Shown here piece after piece: positions 16,176-25,917 of a stretch of 64,000 bases of DNA. The translations under genes and the position numbers were made by a program. The DNA comes from Mangrovibacterium sp041596335. Its GTDB lineage: Bacteria; Bacteroidota; Bacteroidia; Bacteroidales; Prolixibacteraceae. The notes below the pieces were generated by a model that searched no databases, had not been told where the DNA came from, and saw nothing but the letters and a program-made list of their open reading frames with translations. Location of the stretch: the NCBI RefSeq assembly GCF_041596335.1, contig NZ_JBFHIT010000018.1, positions 1 through 64,000 on the forward strand, given 5' to 3'. Position 1 is the stretch's first letter. Each line of letters starts with the position of its first letter.

Positions 16176-17705
16176 TTAGTAGCCCGGATTCTGATCTTCC
16201 GCGTCTATTCCGTTGTTCGCAATAATTTCGTTTTGAGGAATTGGGAATAATTCATGTTTGCCGGTTTGGAAACCCAAACTACCCAATTCCTGAGCAGCCA
16301 ATCCCCAGCGCACCAAATCCCAGTAACGACTGCCTTCGAAAGCCAACTCAAGTTGACGTTCTTTCACAATAACTGCAAACACATCATCCGAAGTAGAAAC
16401 AGCTGGCATTTCAGCACGAGTACGAACTTTGTTCAATTCGATTACGGCCTTTCCGTCCTGATTGTCGAAATGATATGCTTCAGCGGCCATCAACAAAACA
16501 TCGGCATAGCGTAGCAATCGCCAGTTTGTTGAGTAGTTCAATTCCGCAATCCCCTTGTCGCCGGTTTCAGTTGAACGGGTCACATATTTCATGCGCATAT
16601 ATCCTTCATAATCGTGTGCATTCGGATCTTTGATAGCACCACCAGAGGCGATAAAATCAGCAGCTGACAAAACAGTTGCAGCACCACGCACGTCATCTTC
16701 TTCATCCTCAAATGCTTGGCCGATTTTAGCTGATGGCATATTAAATCCCCAACCATTGATGATTGGCAGGGTGCAATTGGTCAAATCAAACAAGTCGCTA
16801 CGAGGCCCCTGTAACTGTACTTCAATGTTACTTTCGTTACCACCTCCCCAAGGGAAAGTACCCCAGTCGTATACACTATTAGAGGTATACGAAATTTCGA
16901 ACAGGGATTCTACTCCGAATTCAGTTGATTTTGACCAAACATCGGCAAAATCGGGAACCAAATCATATTCGCCACTGCTGATTACAGCTGACAGCTGAGT
17001 TATTGCTTCGCTGTATCTTTCTTGATACAGATAAGCTTTGCCTAAAAATGCCTGCGCTGTTCCTTTTGAGAAGCGGAATTTTTCATTTTCAGAATAAGCA
17101 CTTTTCAATGGCAGATCAAGAATCGCCTCTGTAAGATCCTGTTCTATTTGATCATAAATTTCAGCTGCAGTAGCGCGTGGTTTATGGTATTCAGCTTCTC
17201 CTACCGGGTTAACCGTCATTAATGGCACACCACCAAACAGGGTAACCAACTCCAAATAGCAGTAAGCCCGAATGGCTTTTGCCTCGGCAATAATCTCCAC
17301 TTTGGCGTCGGAGTCACCTTCTACCCGATCAATAACGGTGTTAGCACGGTTTATTGTGCGGTAAAAGTTCGTGTAAATCAGCTCTAACTTTGCATTATCA
17401 GTTTGAATGGCAAAATCGTCGATGTTTTGGTAACCTGTTTGGTCTCCTTCACTTGAACCCGCTAAACAGTCGTCAGCCGGTAGGTTTTTAATGAAGAATA
17501 CGCTTGCCCAACTACCATTCGAGAAATTATGCTGCATGGTGTTGTACACACCAATCAAGGCCGTTTTCGCTTCGTCGTCGGTTTTCAAATAGGTTTCGCT
17601 GGTTAAAGCACCTTTAGGAGAAACCTCCAAAAAGCTTTCGCTGCAGGAGACGCATGCTAATAGTGAAAGTCCTGCAATTATCTTATAGTGTTTTATGAAT
17701 TTCAT
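16176..17705 (-). CDS. SusD/RagB family outer-membrane lipoprotein
   Basis: A 509-residue SusD-like glycan-binding lipoprotein of the outer membrane that caps its partner SusC. The signal peptide ends in LLACVSC, with the lipobox Cys close to residue 20, followed by the typical ESFLEVSPKGALTSETYLKTDDEA start. The C-terminal RagB/SusD segment has LNKVRTRAEMP, ERQLELAFEGSRYWDLVRWG and the final PIPQNEI motif. It starts 17 bases after the SusC stop and is co-transcribed with it. The glycan is unknown, probably the substrate of the downstream GH30 enzyme. Confidence 0.95.
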   Translation of the reverse strand: MKFIKHYKIIAGLSLLACVSCSESFLEVSPKGALTSETYLKTDDEAKTALIGVYNTMQHNFSNGSWASVFFIKNLPADDCLAGSSEGDQTGYQNIDDFAIQTDNAKLELIYTNFYRTINRANTVIDRVEGDSDAKVEIIAEAKAIRAYCYLELVTLFGGVPLMTVNPVGEAEYHKPRATAAEIYDQIEQDLTEAILDLPLKSAYSENEKFRFSKGTAQAFLGKAYLYQERYSEAITQLSAVISSGEYDLVPDFADVWSKSTEFGVESLFEISYTSNSVYDWGTFPWGGGNESNIEVQLQGPRSDLFDLTNCTLPIINGWGFNMPSAKIGQAFEDEEDDVRGAATVLSAADFIASGGAIKDPNAHDYEGYMRMKYVTRSTETGDKGIAELNYSTNWRLLRYADVLLMAAEAYHFDNQDGKAVIELNKVRTRAEMPAVSTSDDVFAVIVKERQLELAFEGSRYWDLVRWGLAAQELGSLGFQTGKHELFPIPQNEIIANNGIDAEDQNPGY

Positions 17706-17722
17706 TGTTCAGTAATTTTTGA

Positions 17723-20700
17723 TTAAAAATTAAGAGAGAAACCAAATAATATTTTACCAGAGATCGGATAAATACCGCGATCAACCCCTTGACGGTTGTC
17801 GGTAGAACTACCGGCTTCAGGATCCAATCCTTCGTATTTGGTGAAGGTGAAATAATCATCAACAGATACAAATACGCGTGCACGATCTACTTTTACTGAT
17901 TCGGTTAATGATTTTGGTAAGGTATAGCCCAATTGGATTTGTTTGATCCGCAGGTACGATCCATCGGAAATCATCAAGTCGCTGCGATAAATGTAGTCGC
18001 TGGTATTATTGGCAGCCGGACGGCTGGCATTGATATTATTTGCGGTCCAACGATCTTCGAACATAAACAGTGGTTTATTGGAGAATGGACGATCGGAACG
18101 AAACCATCCCATAAACACATCGTTCCCCTGGGTTCCTTGCAGGAATAAATTGAAATCAAAACCTTCGTAAGAACAGTTCAAAGTAGCTCCGTAAAGGAAA
18201 TCGGGATGTGGGTCACCGATATAGGTTTGGTCGGCAGCAGTAATCTCGGTGTCGCCATCAACATCAACCACAATTGGTGCTCCTGTTACCGGATCGATAC
18301 CGCTGGTTTTGTAGCCTTTGAAGTACCAGATTGGATACCCTTCTTCAAACCAAGTCAAGTCGTGACCACGCAGGTTGTCACCTTTTACCGGAGAGTCAAC
18401 TTTCAGATAAGTTACTTCATTGTCCAAAGTCGACAAGTTCAGGTTCACACTGTATTTAAATTTGCCAATATTATCCTGATAGCCGGCTTCGAAGTCAAAT
18501 CCCTTATTCGTCACATCTCCACCATTCACGTACGGATAATCGTTACCAACCGACAATGGACCAGTTCCACTCACGATCAAATCGTTTGTCACCTTTTTAT
18601 AGTAGTCTACCGAGAAATTCAGCTTACCACCAAGAGCACGTAAATCCAAACCAATATCGGTTTGTTGGGTACGTTCCCAGCGCAAATCAGGATTGATCAG
18701 GTTTTTAATTTCGCCACCACTAATAAAGGAGTCATCAGCATTCGATCCGGGATAGCGAATTCCTGTAAAATCCCATAATTCCTGATCTTCATTTCCACCC
18801 AGGTTGGCTTTGCTTCCGTTTTCACCCCAACTAGCGCGAAGTTTCAAATAATCGATTCCTTCAACATTGAAAAAATCTTCTTCGGAGATTACCCAACCTC
18901 CCGAAAATGCCGGGAATACAGCAGCCCGATTGGCAGCTGGGAACACACTTGCCGCATCACGACGAATGGAGAATTCGAACATATACTTCGATCTGAAATC
19001 GTACGAAAGACGTCCGAAATAGGAGTTCATGGTTTGATCGACAAAGGTACCACCGGTACGATCCAACTCATCGTCAGTTGTATATTCCTGATAAGCATAG
19101 TCGTCGCCTTCAGCAATCATCGGTCCTGAGTGCATGTAGTAATCCGGAGCCTGATATTGCTCTGCAGAATAACCTCCAAGTAAAGTAAATGAGTGGTCGG
19201 CAATACTATAGCTGTATGAAGCGAAGTTTTCCCACAACCAGGTGTACCATTTATTGATGGTATCGTCAACAGTTGTTGCTGAGTTCTGATTTTCTGACGA
19301 GAAGTAGTAAGTTGGATTCCAGCTATGTTGCGACTGATAAGTCAAATCCAAACCAACGCGAGAAGTAAACGAAAGTCCTTTCACCGGTTTAATGGTCGCA
19401 TAGGCTGTCCCAAGAATTTTATCTTGCTCGATGGTGTTGTGGTAGGTATCCAGCAACGCTAATGGGTTTGCGGTTTCACCGGTTACATATTTCGCTAAAC
19501 CGTAGTATTTACCTTCGTCATTTTTCAGGATGGTGTTACCGGCATCCAGCAGTGCCTGCACATTGTCTGGCGTACCATCGTATGTTACCGGAGTTAATGG
19601 ATCAATCAGCAACGTGTTGTTTACCACACTACGATATTCGTCATCTTCACCGATATAGCGCTGATTTGAGTGGGAGAAACTTATGTTGTTTCCAACTTCT
19701 AACCATTCGTTCACACTGCTTTTAGCGTTGATACGAGCAGTATAGCGTTGGTATTTAGCTTTGTCGCCACCAACAATACCGTCTTGATTGAAATAAGAAC
19801 CCGACAACATGTAGCTTGACTTGTCTGTTCCGGACGAATAGCTAATGTGATGTTTTTGCATCGGAGCTTCTTCCATAACTTCGTCCATCCAGTCGGTGTC
19901 CGTTCCATCCAGCGTCACTGTTCCGGCGCCAGATTCTTCCATCCATGTTTTATATTGAGCGGCGTTCATCAACTCCATATCACTGCGTGAACTTTGCAGG
20001 CCATATTGAAAATCGTAGGAAATTTTGGCCTTTTCACCTTTAGTTCCGGATTTGGTGGTGATAATGATAACCCCGTTAGCACCTTCAGTACCATAAATAG
20101 CGGCTGACGCAGCATCTTTCAACACTTCCATCGAACCGATGTCGGAAGGGTCGATGTTGTTGATATCGCCGGTTTTCATTCCGTCAACAATAAACAAAGG
20201 GTTTGAATTTCCGTTTGAGTTTACCCCGCGAATACGGATTTTTGTTGATACACCTGGTGACCCTGAAGTAGATAGTACAGAGACTCCGGCAGTGCGTCCC
20301 TGAATGGCCTGATCGGCACGAGACGCGGGAATGTTTTGTAAGTCTTCGGCTTTCACACTGGAAATTGCGCCAGTTACCAGGCTTTTCTTTTGGATACCGT
20401 AACCTACAGCAACAACTTCTTCCAAGCCAATGGTTTCTTCCGCTAAAACAGCATTAATAACAGATTGTCCGTTTACAGCGACCTCCACCATCTGCATTCC
20501 TACAAACGAAAACTGCAGAATGGCATCATCCGGAACATTGTTTAAGCTAAAGTTTCCGTCGAAATCGGTAATGGTTCCAATGGTGGTACCTTTAACGACA
20601 ACGGTTGCTCCGGGAATTGGATCACCGTTGGAGGCTTTCACCGTTCCGCTAACAACGCCCACTTTTTGCACAAATTGTGCTGTCTCGTCCAGGTTTGTCA

Positions 20701-21046
20701 ATACGATCTGCCGATCTTTGATGACATACTTCACTTTTGACGTTTCAAAAAGTTGGTCAAGAATATTCTCAATGCCTTGATTTTCGACATCGATACTCAC
20801 CTTTCGGTTTACATCAATTAGGTCCTGGTTGTAAAGGAAATAGAAATCAGATTGATTTTCTATTGTGTTCAATACGTCTGCAAGACGCGTGTTTTTAAGG
20901 TTTATGGTCATCCGGGTTTGTTGAGAGTAACCCGTTACGGCTGACACCTGAAACATTCCAAATAGAATAAACAGAACAGATAGTCGCATAATTAGTAAGG
21001 TTTTTTTCAAGGCATACCAATCCCTGATTTTCTTAGATTTTTTCAT
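17723..21046 (-). CDS. SusC/RagA family TonB-dependent transporter with STN domain
   Basis: An 1107-residue outer-membrane TonB-dependent transporter. After the signal peptide comes an STN (secretin/TonB short N-terminal) domain (about 45-115), which contacts FecR, then a carboxypeptidase-D-like repeat (VSGTVKASNGDPIPGATV), the plug (QAIQGRTAGVSVL, with LFIVDG and GANGVIIITTK), and a 22-strand beta-barrel ending in aromatic LNF. The STN domain makes it a signalling SusC that tells the FecR/ECF pair about bound substrate. SusD follows by 17 bases. Import is energised by TonB-ExbBD, encoded elsewhere. Confidence 0.95.
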   Translation of the reverse strand: MKKSKKIRDWYALKKTLLIMRLSVLFILFGMFQVSAVTGYSQQTRMTINLKNTRLADVLNTIENQSDFYFLYNQDLIDVNRKVSIDVENQGIENILDQLFETSKVKYVIKDRQIVLTNLDETAQFVQKVGVVSGTVKASNGDPIPGATVVVKGTTIGTITDFDGNFSLNNVPDDAILQFSFVGMQMVEVAVNGQSVINAVLAEETIGLEEVVAVGYGIQKKSLVTGAISSVKAEDLQNIPASRADQAIQGRTAGVSVLSTSGSPGVSTKIRIRGVNSNGNSNPLFIVDGMKTGDINNIDPSDIGSMEVLKDAASAAIYGTEGANGVIIITTKSGTKGEKAKISYDFQYGLQSSRSDMELMNAAQYKTWMEESGAGTVTLDGTDTDWMDEVMEEAPMQKHHISYSSGTDKSSYMLSGSYFNQDGIVGGDKAKYQRYTARINAKSSVNEWLEVGNNISFSHSNQRYIGEDDEYRSVVNNTLLIDPLTPVTYDGTPDNVQALLDAGNTILKNDEGKYYGLAKYVTGETANPLALLDTYHNTIEQDKILGTAYATIKPVKGLSFTSRVGLDLTYQSQHSWNPTYYFSSENQNSATTVDDTINKWYTWLWENFASYSYSIADHSFTLLGGYSAEQYQAPDYYMHSGPMIAEGDDYAYQEYTTDDELDRTGGTFVDQTMNSYFGRLSYDFRSKYMFEFSIRRDAASVFPAANRAAVFPAFSGGWVISEEDFFNVEGIDYLKLRASWGENGSKANLGGNEDQELWDFTGIRYPGSNADDSFISGGEIKNLINPDLRWERTQQTDIGLDLRALGGKLNFSVDYYKKVTNDLIVSGTGPLSVGNDYPYVNGGDVTNKGFDFEAGYQDNIGKFKYSVNLNLSTLDNEVTYLKVDSPVKGDNLRGHDLTWFEEGYPIWYFKGYKTSGIDPVTGAPIVVDVDGDTEITAADQTYIGDPHPDFLYGATLNCSYEGFDFNLFLQGTQGNDVFMGWFRSDRPFSNKPLFMFEDRWTANNINASRPAANNTSDYIYRSDLMISDGSYLRIKQIQLGYTLPKSLTESVKVDRARVFVSVDDYFTFTKYEGLDPEAGSSTDNRQGVDRGIYPISGKILFGFSLNF

Positions 21047-21097
21047 AGATTTACAATTGTAGAGTTGTTAAAATTCACTGTAACGATTCTTCAATAC

Positions 21098-21130
21098 AAT
21101 CAGGGAAGTGGTACCAGCACTTTCCTGATT
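21098..21130. other. Hairpin between fecR-like and susC genes
   Basis: AATCAGGGAAGTG pairs with CACTTTCCTGATT (13 bp, one G-T) around a 7-base loop in the 95-base gap. On the minus (operon) strand it is not followed by a T-run, so it is not a standard terminator. On the plus strand it has TTTTT. It may protect or process the susC mRNA. Confidence 0.5.
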
Positions 21131-21141
21131 TTTCGATTAGG

Positions 21142-22158
21142 TCATTTTTGTTCAATAATAATTTTCTTCTTTACATATAGACTGTTTAAGTTTGATTTTC
21201 GTTCTTCGACCCGATATTGCATGGGCGTTGTCAGAGCAATCATTCGCAGTATTTCATCCAATTGCTCATCTTTAAATGTTGCTTTAAAATTGTAGGCTTT
21301 CAGTTGCTCATCGCGTATTTCAATGTCAACATTGTACCAGCGAGCCAATTTCGACATCACCACTTCGAGTGACTCGCCCCTGAATTGGAGCAATCCTTCT
21401 GTCCAGCGGGTGTAATCGGCTGCTTCCACATGACTAATTACAGCCCGGTTTTCCTTCCGATTGTATTCAAAACGTTCATCCGGCTTCATCAGGTATGATG
21501 CTTGCTCGTGCTGATCCAGAATCTGCACACTACCCTCCTGCAATACCACGCTTATTTTCTCATTGGCTTCATAAGCCGAAACATTGAACTGGGTTCCCAG
21601 CACCTGAACTGTAATTCCGGGTGTGCGAACTTTAAATTTTTCGCCATTTTGTTGCTTCACATGAAAAAACGCTTCACCAACCAGCTTTACTTCTCTATTT
21701 TGATGAAAATTGACCGGATAACTTATTTCCGATCCGCTATTCAGCCAGCCGGTTGAACCATCGGGTAAAACAAAGCTTGTACGGGCACCCTGGGGCGAAA
21801 CAATGGTTGCCATGGCGTCTGTCGCCTGAGGTGTCGTTGCAGTAAACCAATAAATCGAGAACAACGTAATCGGGATTAGCAATACAGCGGCTATGCGCTG
21901 ATAATAAGTTAACATTCTTCGTGTCGCGGATGGCTTCTGCGGTGAAATTGTCCGTTGTACCTGATTAATCAGAGATTTCATATTGGGAGATTTCATTTCT
22001 CCATATTCAGATAAACTTTCCCAATGTTCGTGCAAATGCTCACGCAGGAGTTCATCATCGTTCGCAAATGTGCTGTTCACCTGCTTATAATCGGTTCGGG
22101 AATAACTTCCCGATTCGTAATTTCTAAATGCTTCCGTATATTTTCTCTTTTCTGCCAT
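21142..22158 (-). CDS. FecR family anti-sigma factor
   Basis: A 338-residue inner-membrane anti-sigma/sigma regulator. It has a cytoplasmic N-terminus (about 1-80), one transmembrane helix (RIAAVLLIPITLFSIYWF), the periplasmic FecR domain (TIVSPQGARTSFVLPDGS, then the E-I-S-Y-P and A-F-F-H-V strands), and a C-terminal DUF4974/secretin-like domain that contacts the STN domain of SusC. It holds the neighbouring ECF factor inactive until SusC binds glycan. It lies between the sigma gene and susC in the operon. Confidence 0.95.
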   Translation of the reverse strand: MAEKRKYTEAFRNYESGSYSRTDYKQVNSTFANDDELLREHLHEHWESLSEYGEMKSPNMKSLINQVQRTISPQKPSATRRMLTYYQRIAAVLLIPITLFSIYWFTATTPQATDAMATIVSPQGARTSFVLPDGSTGWLNSGSEISYPVNFHQNREVKLVGEAFFHVKQQNGEKFKVRTPGITVQVLGTQFNVSAYEANEKISVVLQEGSVQILDQHEQASYLMKPDERFEYNRKENRAVISHVEAADYTRWTEGLLQFRGESLEVVMSKLARWYNVDIEIRDEQLKAYNFKATFKDEQLDEILRMIALTTPMQYRVEERKSNLNSLYVKKKIIIEQK

Positions 22159-22277
22159 CTCAATCTTCTGCGTGTTTCATTACACTCGTTATATCCGGAA
22201 AATTGAGATTCCCCTATTCGGTTTGAAAAAAAAATGAAAAAAATGTTCGGAAAAGTTAAAAGTAGGAAGTCTGCCGG

Positions 22278-22853
22278 TTAGTTTCTCAAAAAAAGGTAAA
22301 ACAGATTGACCCCATCAGGCATTTCATCTTCAAAACGGCATTTCTGATATTTCATCGCCTTAGTAATCTGATTTTCAATCGTTTTAACCGATATCTCCAT
22401 TTCTTCGGCAATTTGCTTCACTGCTTTTCCCTCCTTTTTTCGGGCGATAAAAATTTGCCTCCGTCGCTCGGGCATTTCTTCAATAAACAATTCTAGCTTT
22501 TGAATGACATTTTGATATCGCTGCTCAAAATCAATCGTATCACCATGCGAATCCAGCTCATCAACAACCTCGTGTTTATATGCTTCGGCCTTCGATCGCC
22601 GAAGAAATGCCTTCTTCACATCGTTAAAAGCTATTGTGAACAAATAAGATTGCAGCGACTTAACATCCCTTAGGGTAGAGCGGTTCTGCCAAATTTTCAG
22701 AAACACCTCCTGTACAATCTCTTCTGATTCGAGTTCGTTTTTTAAATAGGAGAAAGCAAAGCGATAGAGTTTATTGCTATACTGTTCACAAAGCCTTGTG
22801 AAGGCATCTGCATCGCCTTTGCGGATTAATGATATGTCAATGTGACGACTCAC
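22278..22853 (-). CDS. ECF RNA polymerase sigma factor (FecI-like)
   Basis: A 191-residue extracytoplasmic-function sigma factor with region 2 (FAFSYLKNELESEEIVQEVFLKIW) and region 4 (RRRQIFIARKKEGKAVKQIAEEMEISVKTIENQ), the type that activates SusCD operons in Bacteroidota. A GTG start at 22853 gives the usual N-terminus and was preferred. A TTG 11 codons upstream is possible but falls in a promoter-like sequence. A 12-bp palindrome, TTGAAGCTTCAA (22865-22876), sits just before the start. Target promoters are likely those of susC in this locus. Confidence 0.9.
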   Translation of the reverse strand: MSRHIDISLIRKGDADAFTRLCEQYSNKLYRFAFSYLKNELESEEIVQEVFLKIWQNRSTLRDVKSLQSYLFTIAFNDVKKAFLRRSKAEAYKHEVVDELDSHGDTIDFEQRYQNVIQKLELFIEEMPERRRQIFIARKKEGKAVKQIAEEMEISVKTIENQITKAMKYQKCRFEDEMPDGVNLFYLFLRN

Positions 22854-22864
22854 TGTTTCTAGAT

Positions 22865-22876
22865 TTGAAGCTTCAA
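22865..22876. promoter_or_regulatory. 12-bp palindrome upstream of the ECF sigma gene
   Basis: TTGAAGCTTCAA is a perfect palindrome 12 bases before the chosen GTG start. It may be an operator or an mRNA element. Its function is unknown and chance cannot be excluded. Confidence 0.3.
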
Positions 22877-23184
22877 GATACCACAAAGAAATAAAAATAT
22901 TGCTAACTAAACTTCAACAAACACGCAACGGGATGTCCGAAGACCTCTCAATCGCTCCCTAAGCTAAATGCCGATCTGGAGGCCAGATTATCGGAGCAGC
23001 AATGAGTTCGGATAGCAGGCGGCCGAAGTAATTCCCGGCAGTTTCTTTAGATCGAATTGGCTTTTGCAACAATTGGTGCGCAAACAAAAGGACTTAAAGA
23101 ATGTTTTAATGGTAAATTTTTTGACAACTTTGCAGCCACAGATTTTACTGAAAGTTGAAGAAAGTATTAATCAAAAGTGTTTAC

Positions 23185-25608
23185 ATGTATCTTGAGAAAA
23201 CGGAACTATTGGAAGTGAGTGAGACGAAAGCATTAAACCTGATCCTTGACGACTATTACCTGGCATACCTGAGCCGACAGTTGAGTTTACTGGGAAGAAG
23301 AGAAGTTCATAACGGCCGTGCGCACTTTGGAATTTTTGGCGATGGTAAAGAGCTAACACAAATTGCTTACGCGCGAACGTTTAGAAAGGGAGACTGGAGA
23401 TCGGGCTACTACCGTGATCAAACGTTCATGCTCTATCTAGGTCTGTTACAACCGGAAGAATTTTTCGCCATGATCTACGGAGACACGGATTTCAATTACA
23501 ACCCCTCCACTGGTGGCCGAAATTTCAACAACCATTTTAGTACCCGAAATATTAACGAACAAGGCGAAATTAAAGACTTGATGGAGCTTTACAACTCCGC
23601 TTCAGACATTTCGCCAACTGCCGGACAAATGCCGCGCCTGTTGGGGTTAGCGCAGGCGTCGAAAATTGTTCGCGAAAATCCGGAGCTAAAAAAATCACTA
23701 AACAACAATGTTGACGGGAACGAAGTAGCATTCGGATCAATTGGTGATGCAAGTACCTCTGAAGGAATGTTTTTCGAGACAATTAACGCGGCAGGAGTAA
23801 TGGAAATCCCGATGGCTGTTGCTGTGTACGACGATGGCTATGGCATTAGTGTGCCAAAAGAGTTGCAAACCACAAAAGGCAGCATTTCCGAAATCCTAAA
23901 GGGATTCCGGAAAGAAAAAAATACAAATGGAATCAACATTCTTACTGCGAAAGGTTGGGACTATCCGCAACTAATTAAAACATTCGAGAAAGGAATTACC
24001 GATTGCCGGAAGACTCAAACTCCGGTCGTTTTCCATATTAACGAAATAACTCAACCACTCGGTCATTCAACCTCGGGATCGCACGAACGCTACAAAAGCA
24101 AAGAGCGCCTCCAGTGGGAAAAAGATTTTGACTGCCTGGTAAAATTTAAGCAATGGATTATTGAGTCGGGGAAAGCCGATGAAGCGACCTTGAAAAAGAT
24201 TGAAAACCGGGCAGCAAAACGAGCGCGCGATGCCCGCGATCTGGCTTGGAAACATTACACCGAAAGTTATTCGGAAGAAACGGAAAACCTGCAGAAAATT
24301 ATACTTCAGCTGAAAAGCAACAAGTTGAAACCAACCGACTACACGGACGACTTTGACGCGGTTAAAAACAAACTATTCCCAACCCGACGGGCTCTGTATA
24401 GTTTCGCCAAACGTCTGAAGTTTGAGTTGCACAGCATTTCCGAACTCAATGAGGAACGAAATCAACTGATCAACTGGCTGGAACGTTTTGAAAGTCGTAC
24501 CACTAAATTTTACAATTGTCAGCTGTACCGCGAAGGACCAGACTCAACCTTAAACGTTGAAGCAGTTCCGGTTCAGGTTGATGCTGATGCTCCACTGGTA
24601 AATGGCTGCGAAGTTCTGAGCCACAATTTCGATGTATTGTTTGAAAAGTACCCCAATCTGGTCACCTTTGGCGAAGACACTGGCTTTATGGGCGATGTGA
24701 ATCAGGGGATGAAAGGGATGCAGGAAAAATACGGCGTTCATCGCGTTTCAGATACCGGAATTCGTGAAACAACCATCATTGGACAGGGAATTGGATTAGC
24801 GCTGCGGGGCTTCCGTCCGATTGCCGAAATACAGTACCTCGATTACTTGATGTACGCCTTGCCAACGCTTAGCGACGACTTGGCCAGCATGCAGTTTCGC
24901 AGCATGGGAAAACAGGCAGCGCCTTTGATCGTTAGAACCCGCGGACACCAGTTGCAGGGAATTTGGCATGCCGGATCGCCCATGCAAATGATCTTGGGGG
25001 CAATGCGTGGTATCTTCCTGTGCGTTCCACGAAATATGACTCAAGCAGCGGGTTTTTACAATACGCTGCTTGAAGGAAATGATCCGGCACTGGTTATTGA
25101 ACCATTAAAAGGGTACAATGTAAAAGAACAATTGCCTTCGAATATTGGCGAGTATAAAATTCCGTTGGGTGTACCGGAAATCATGAATGAAGGATCGGAT
25201 GTCACTCTGGTTACTTATGCCTGGAATGTGCACCATGCGGAAAAAGCGGCTCAGTTACTAATGGAACTGAAAAACATTTCAGTTGAAGTAATTGACGTAC
25301 AAACCTTGCTGCCTTTCGATGTCAACCACAGGATCGTAGAATCGATCAAAAAAACCAACAAAGTAATTTTTGTTGACGAGGATGTTCCGGGGGGCGCTTC
25401 GGCATACATGCTGCAAAAAGTGATGGAGGAACAAAAGGCTTTCAACTACCTGGATACTGCTCCGGTTACTTTACCTGCGGTGGAACATCGTCCCGGGTAC
25501 GGAATTGATGGCGAATATTTCACAAAACCAAGTGTAGAACGGATTTTTGAAGCAGTTTATGCCATGATGCGTGAAACAAATACAAAAAAATACCCGCCAC
25601 TCTACTAA
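23185..25608 (+). CDS. 2-oxoacid dehydrogenase E1, fused alpha and beta subunits
   Basis: An 807-residue thiamine-diphosphate enzyme that joins E1-alpha and E1-beta of the branched-chain 2-oxoacid or related dehydrogenase complex in one chain. The N-terminal half holds the ThDP motif GSIGDASTSEG with a downstream N. The C-terminal half is a transketolase-like pyrimidine domain (FGEDTGFMGDVN, RVSDTGIRE, QGIGLALRG) followed by the C-terminal transketolase domain. It oxidatively decarboxylates a 2-oxoacid onto lipoyl-E2, which is not encoded nearby. The ATG is preferred over a TTG ten codons upstream. Single-gene unit with its own terminator. Confidence 0.9.
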   Translation: MYLEKTELLEVSETKALNLILDDYYLAYLSRQLSLLGRREVHNGRAHFGIFGDGKELTQIAYARTFRKGDWRSGYYRDQTFMLYLGLLQPEEFFAMIYGDTDFNYNPSTGGRNFNNHFSTRNINEQGEIKDLMELYNSASDISPTAGQMPRLLGLAQASKIVRENPELKKSLNNNVDGNEVAFGSIGDASTSEGMFFETINAAGVMEIPMAVAVYDDGYGISVPKELQTTKGSISEILKGFRKEKNTNGINILTAKGWDYPQLIKTFEKGITDCRKTQTPVVFHINEITQPLGHSTSGSHERYKSKERLQWEKDFDCLVKFKQWIIESGKADEATLKKIENRAAKRARDARDLAWKHYTESYSEETENLQKIILQLKSNKLKPTDYTDDFDAVKNKLFPTRRALYSFAKRLKFELHSISELNEERNQLINWLERFESRTTKFYNCQLYREGPDSTLNVEAVPVQVDADAPLVNGCEVLSHNFDVLFEKYPNLVTFGEDTGFMGDVNQGMKGMQEKYGVHRVSDTGIRETTIIGQGIGLALRGFRPIAEIQYLDYLMYALPTLSDDLASMQFRSMGKQAAPLIVRTRGHQLQGIWHAGSPMQMILGAMRGIFLCVPRNMTQAAGFYNTLLEGNDPALVIEPLKGYNVKEQLPSNIGEYKIPLGVPEIMNEGSDVTLVTYAWNVHHAEKAAQLLMELKNISVEVIDVQTLLPFDVNHRIVESIKKTNKVIFVDEDVPGGASAYMLQKVMEEQKAFNYLDTAPVTLPAVEHRPGYGIDGEYFTKPSVERIFEAVYAMMRETNTKKYPPLY

Positions 25609-25917
25609 AAAGTTCAGTGGTCAATAAAACAAAAGAGGTTGATCAGGTTTTGTTCCTGTCAACCTCTTTTATTTTTAAACAAGGCGGATGAAGATTATTC
25701 GTAAAAATCAAATATTTTCCTCTGAGAATACTTAACAAAGAACCGCCTTGTTTTATGTTGCAGTTTTAGCCTCATCTATCAGCACCTAACACACAAAATA
25801 AATAAAATACTTCTTTATCTTTTTCTCCACTTATTGACTAAACGTATATAATTTCCCTTTGTTCCAATTTCTCGGATCTATTATTCAAAAAAAAATCGTT
25901 GATTGTTTGTGGTCGTA
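25609..25917. other. Intergenic region with terminator and a second long inverted repeat
   Basis: After the E1 terminator, AAACAAGGCGG (25677-25687) pairs perfectly with CCGCCTTGTTT (25743-25753) across a 55-base AT-rich interior. The 164 bases beyond, up to the trehalase stop, are AT-rich with no gene. The repeat could be an extended terminator, a small structured RNA or a mobile-element remnant. Confidence 0.5.
25631..25676 (+). terminator. Terminator of the E1 fusion gene
   Basis: AAAAGAGGTTGA pairs with TCAACCTCTTTT, extended by CAGG/CCTG inside, followed by ATTTTT. It lies 22 bases after the stop codon. Confidence 0.85.
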
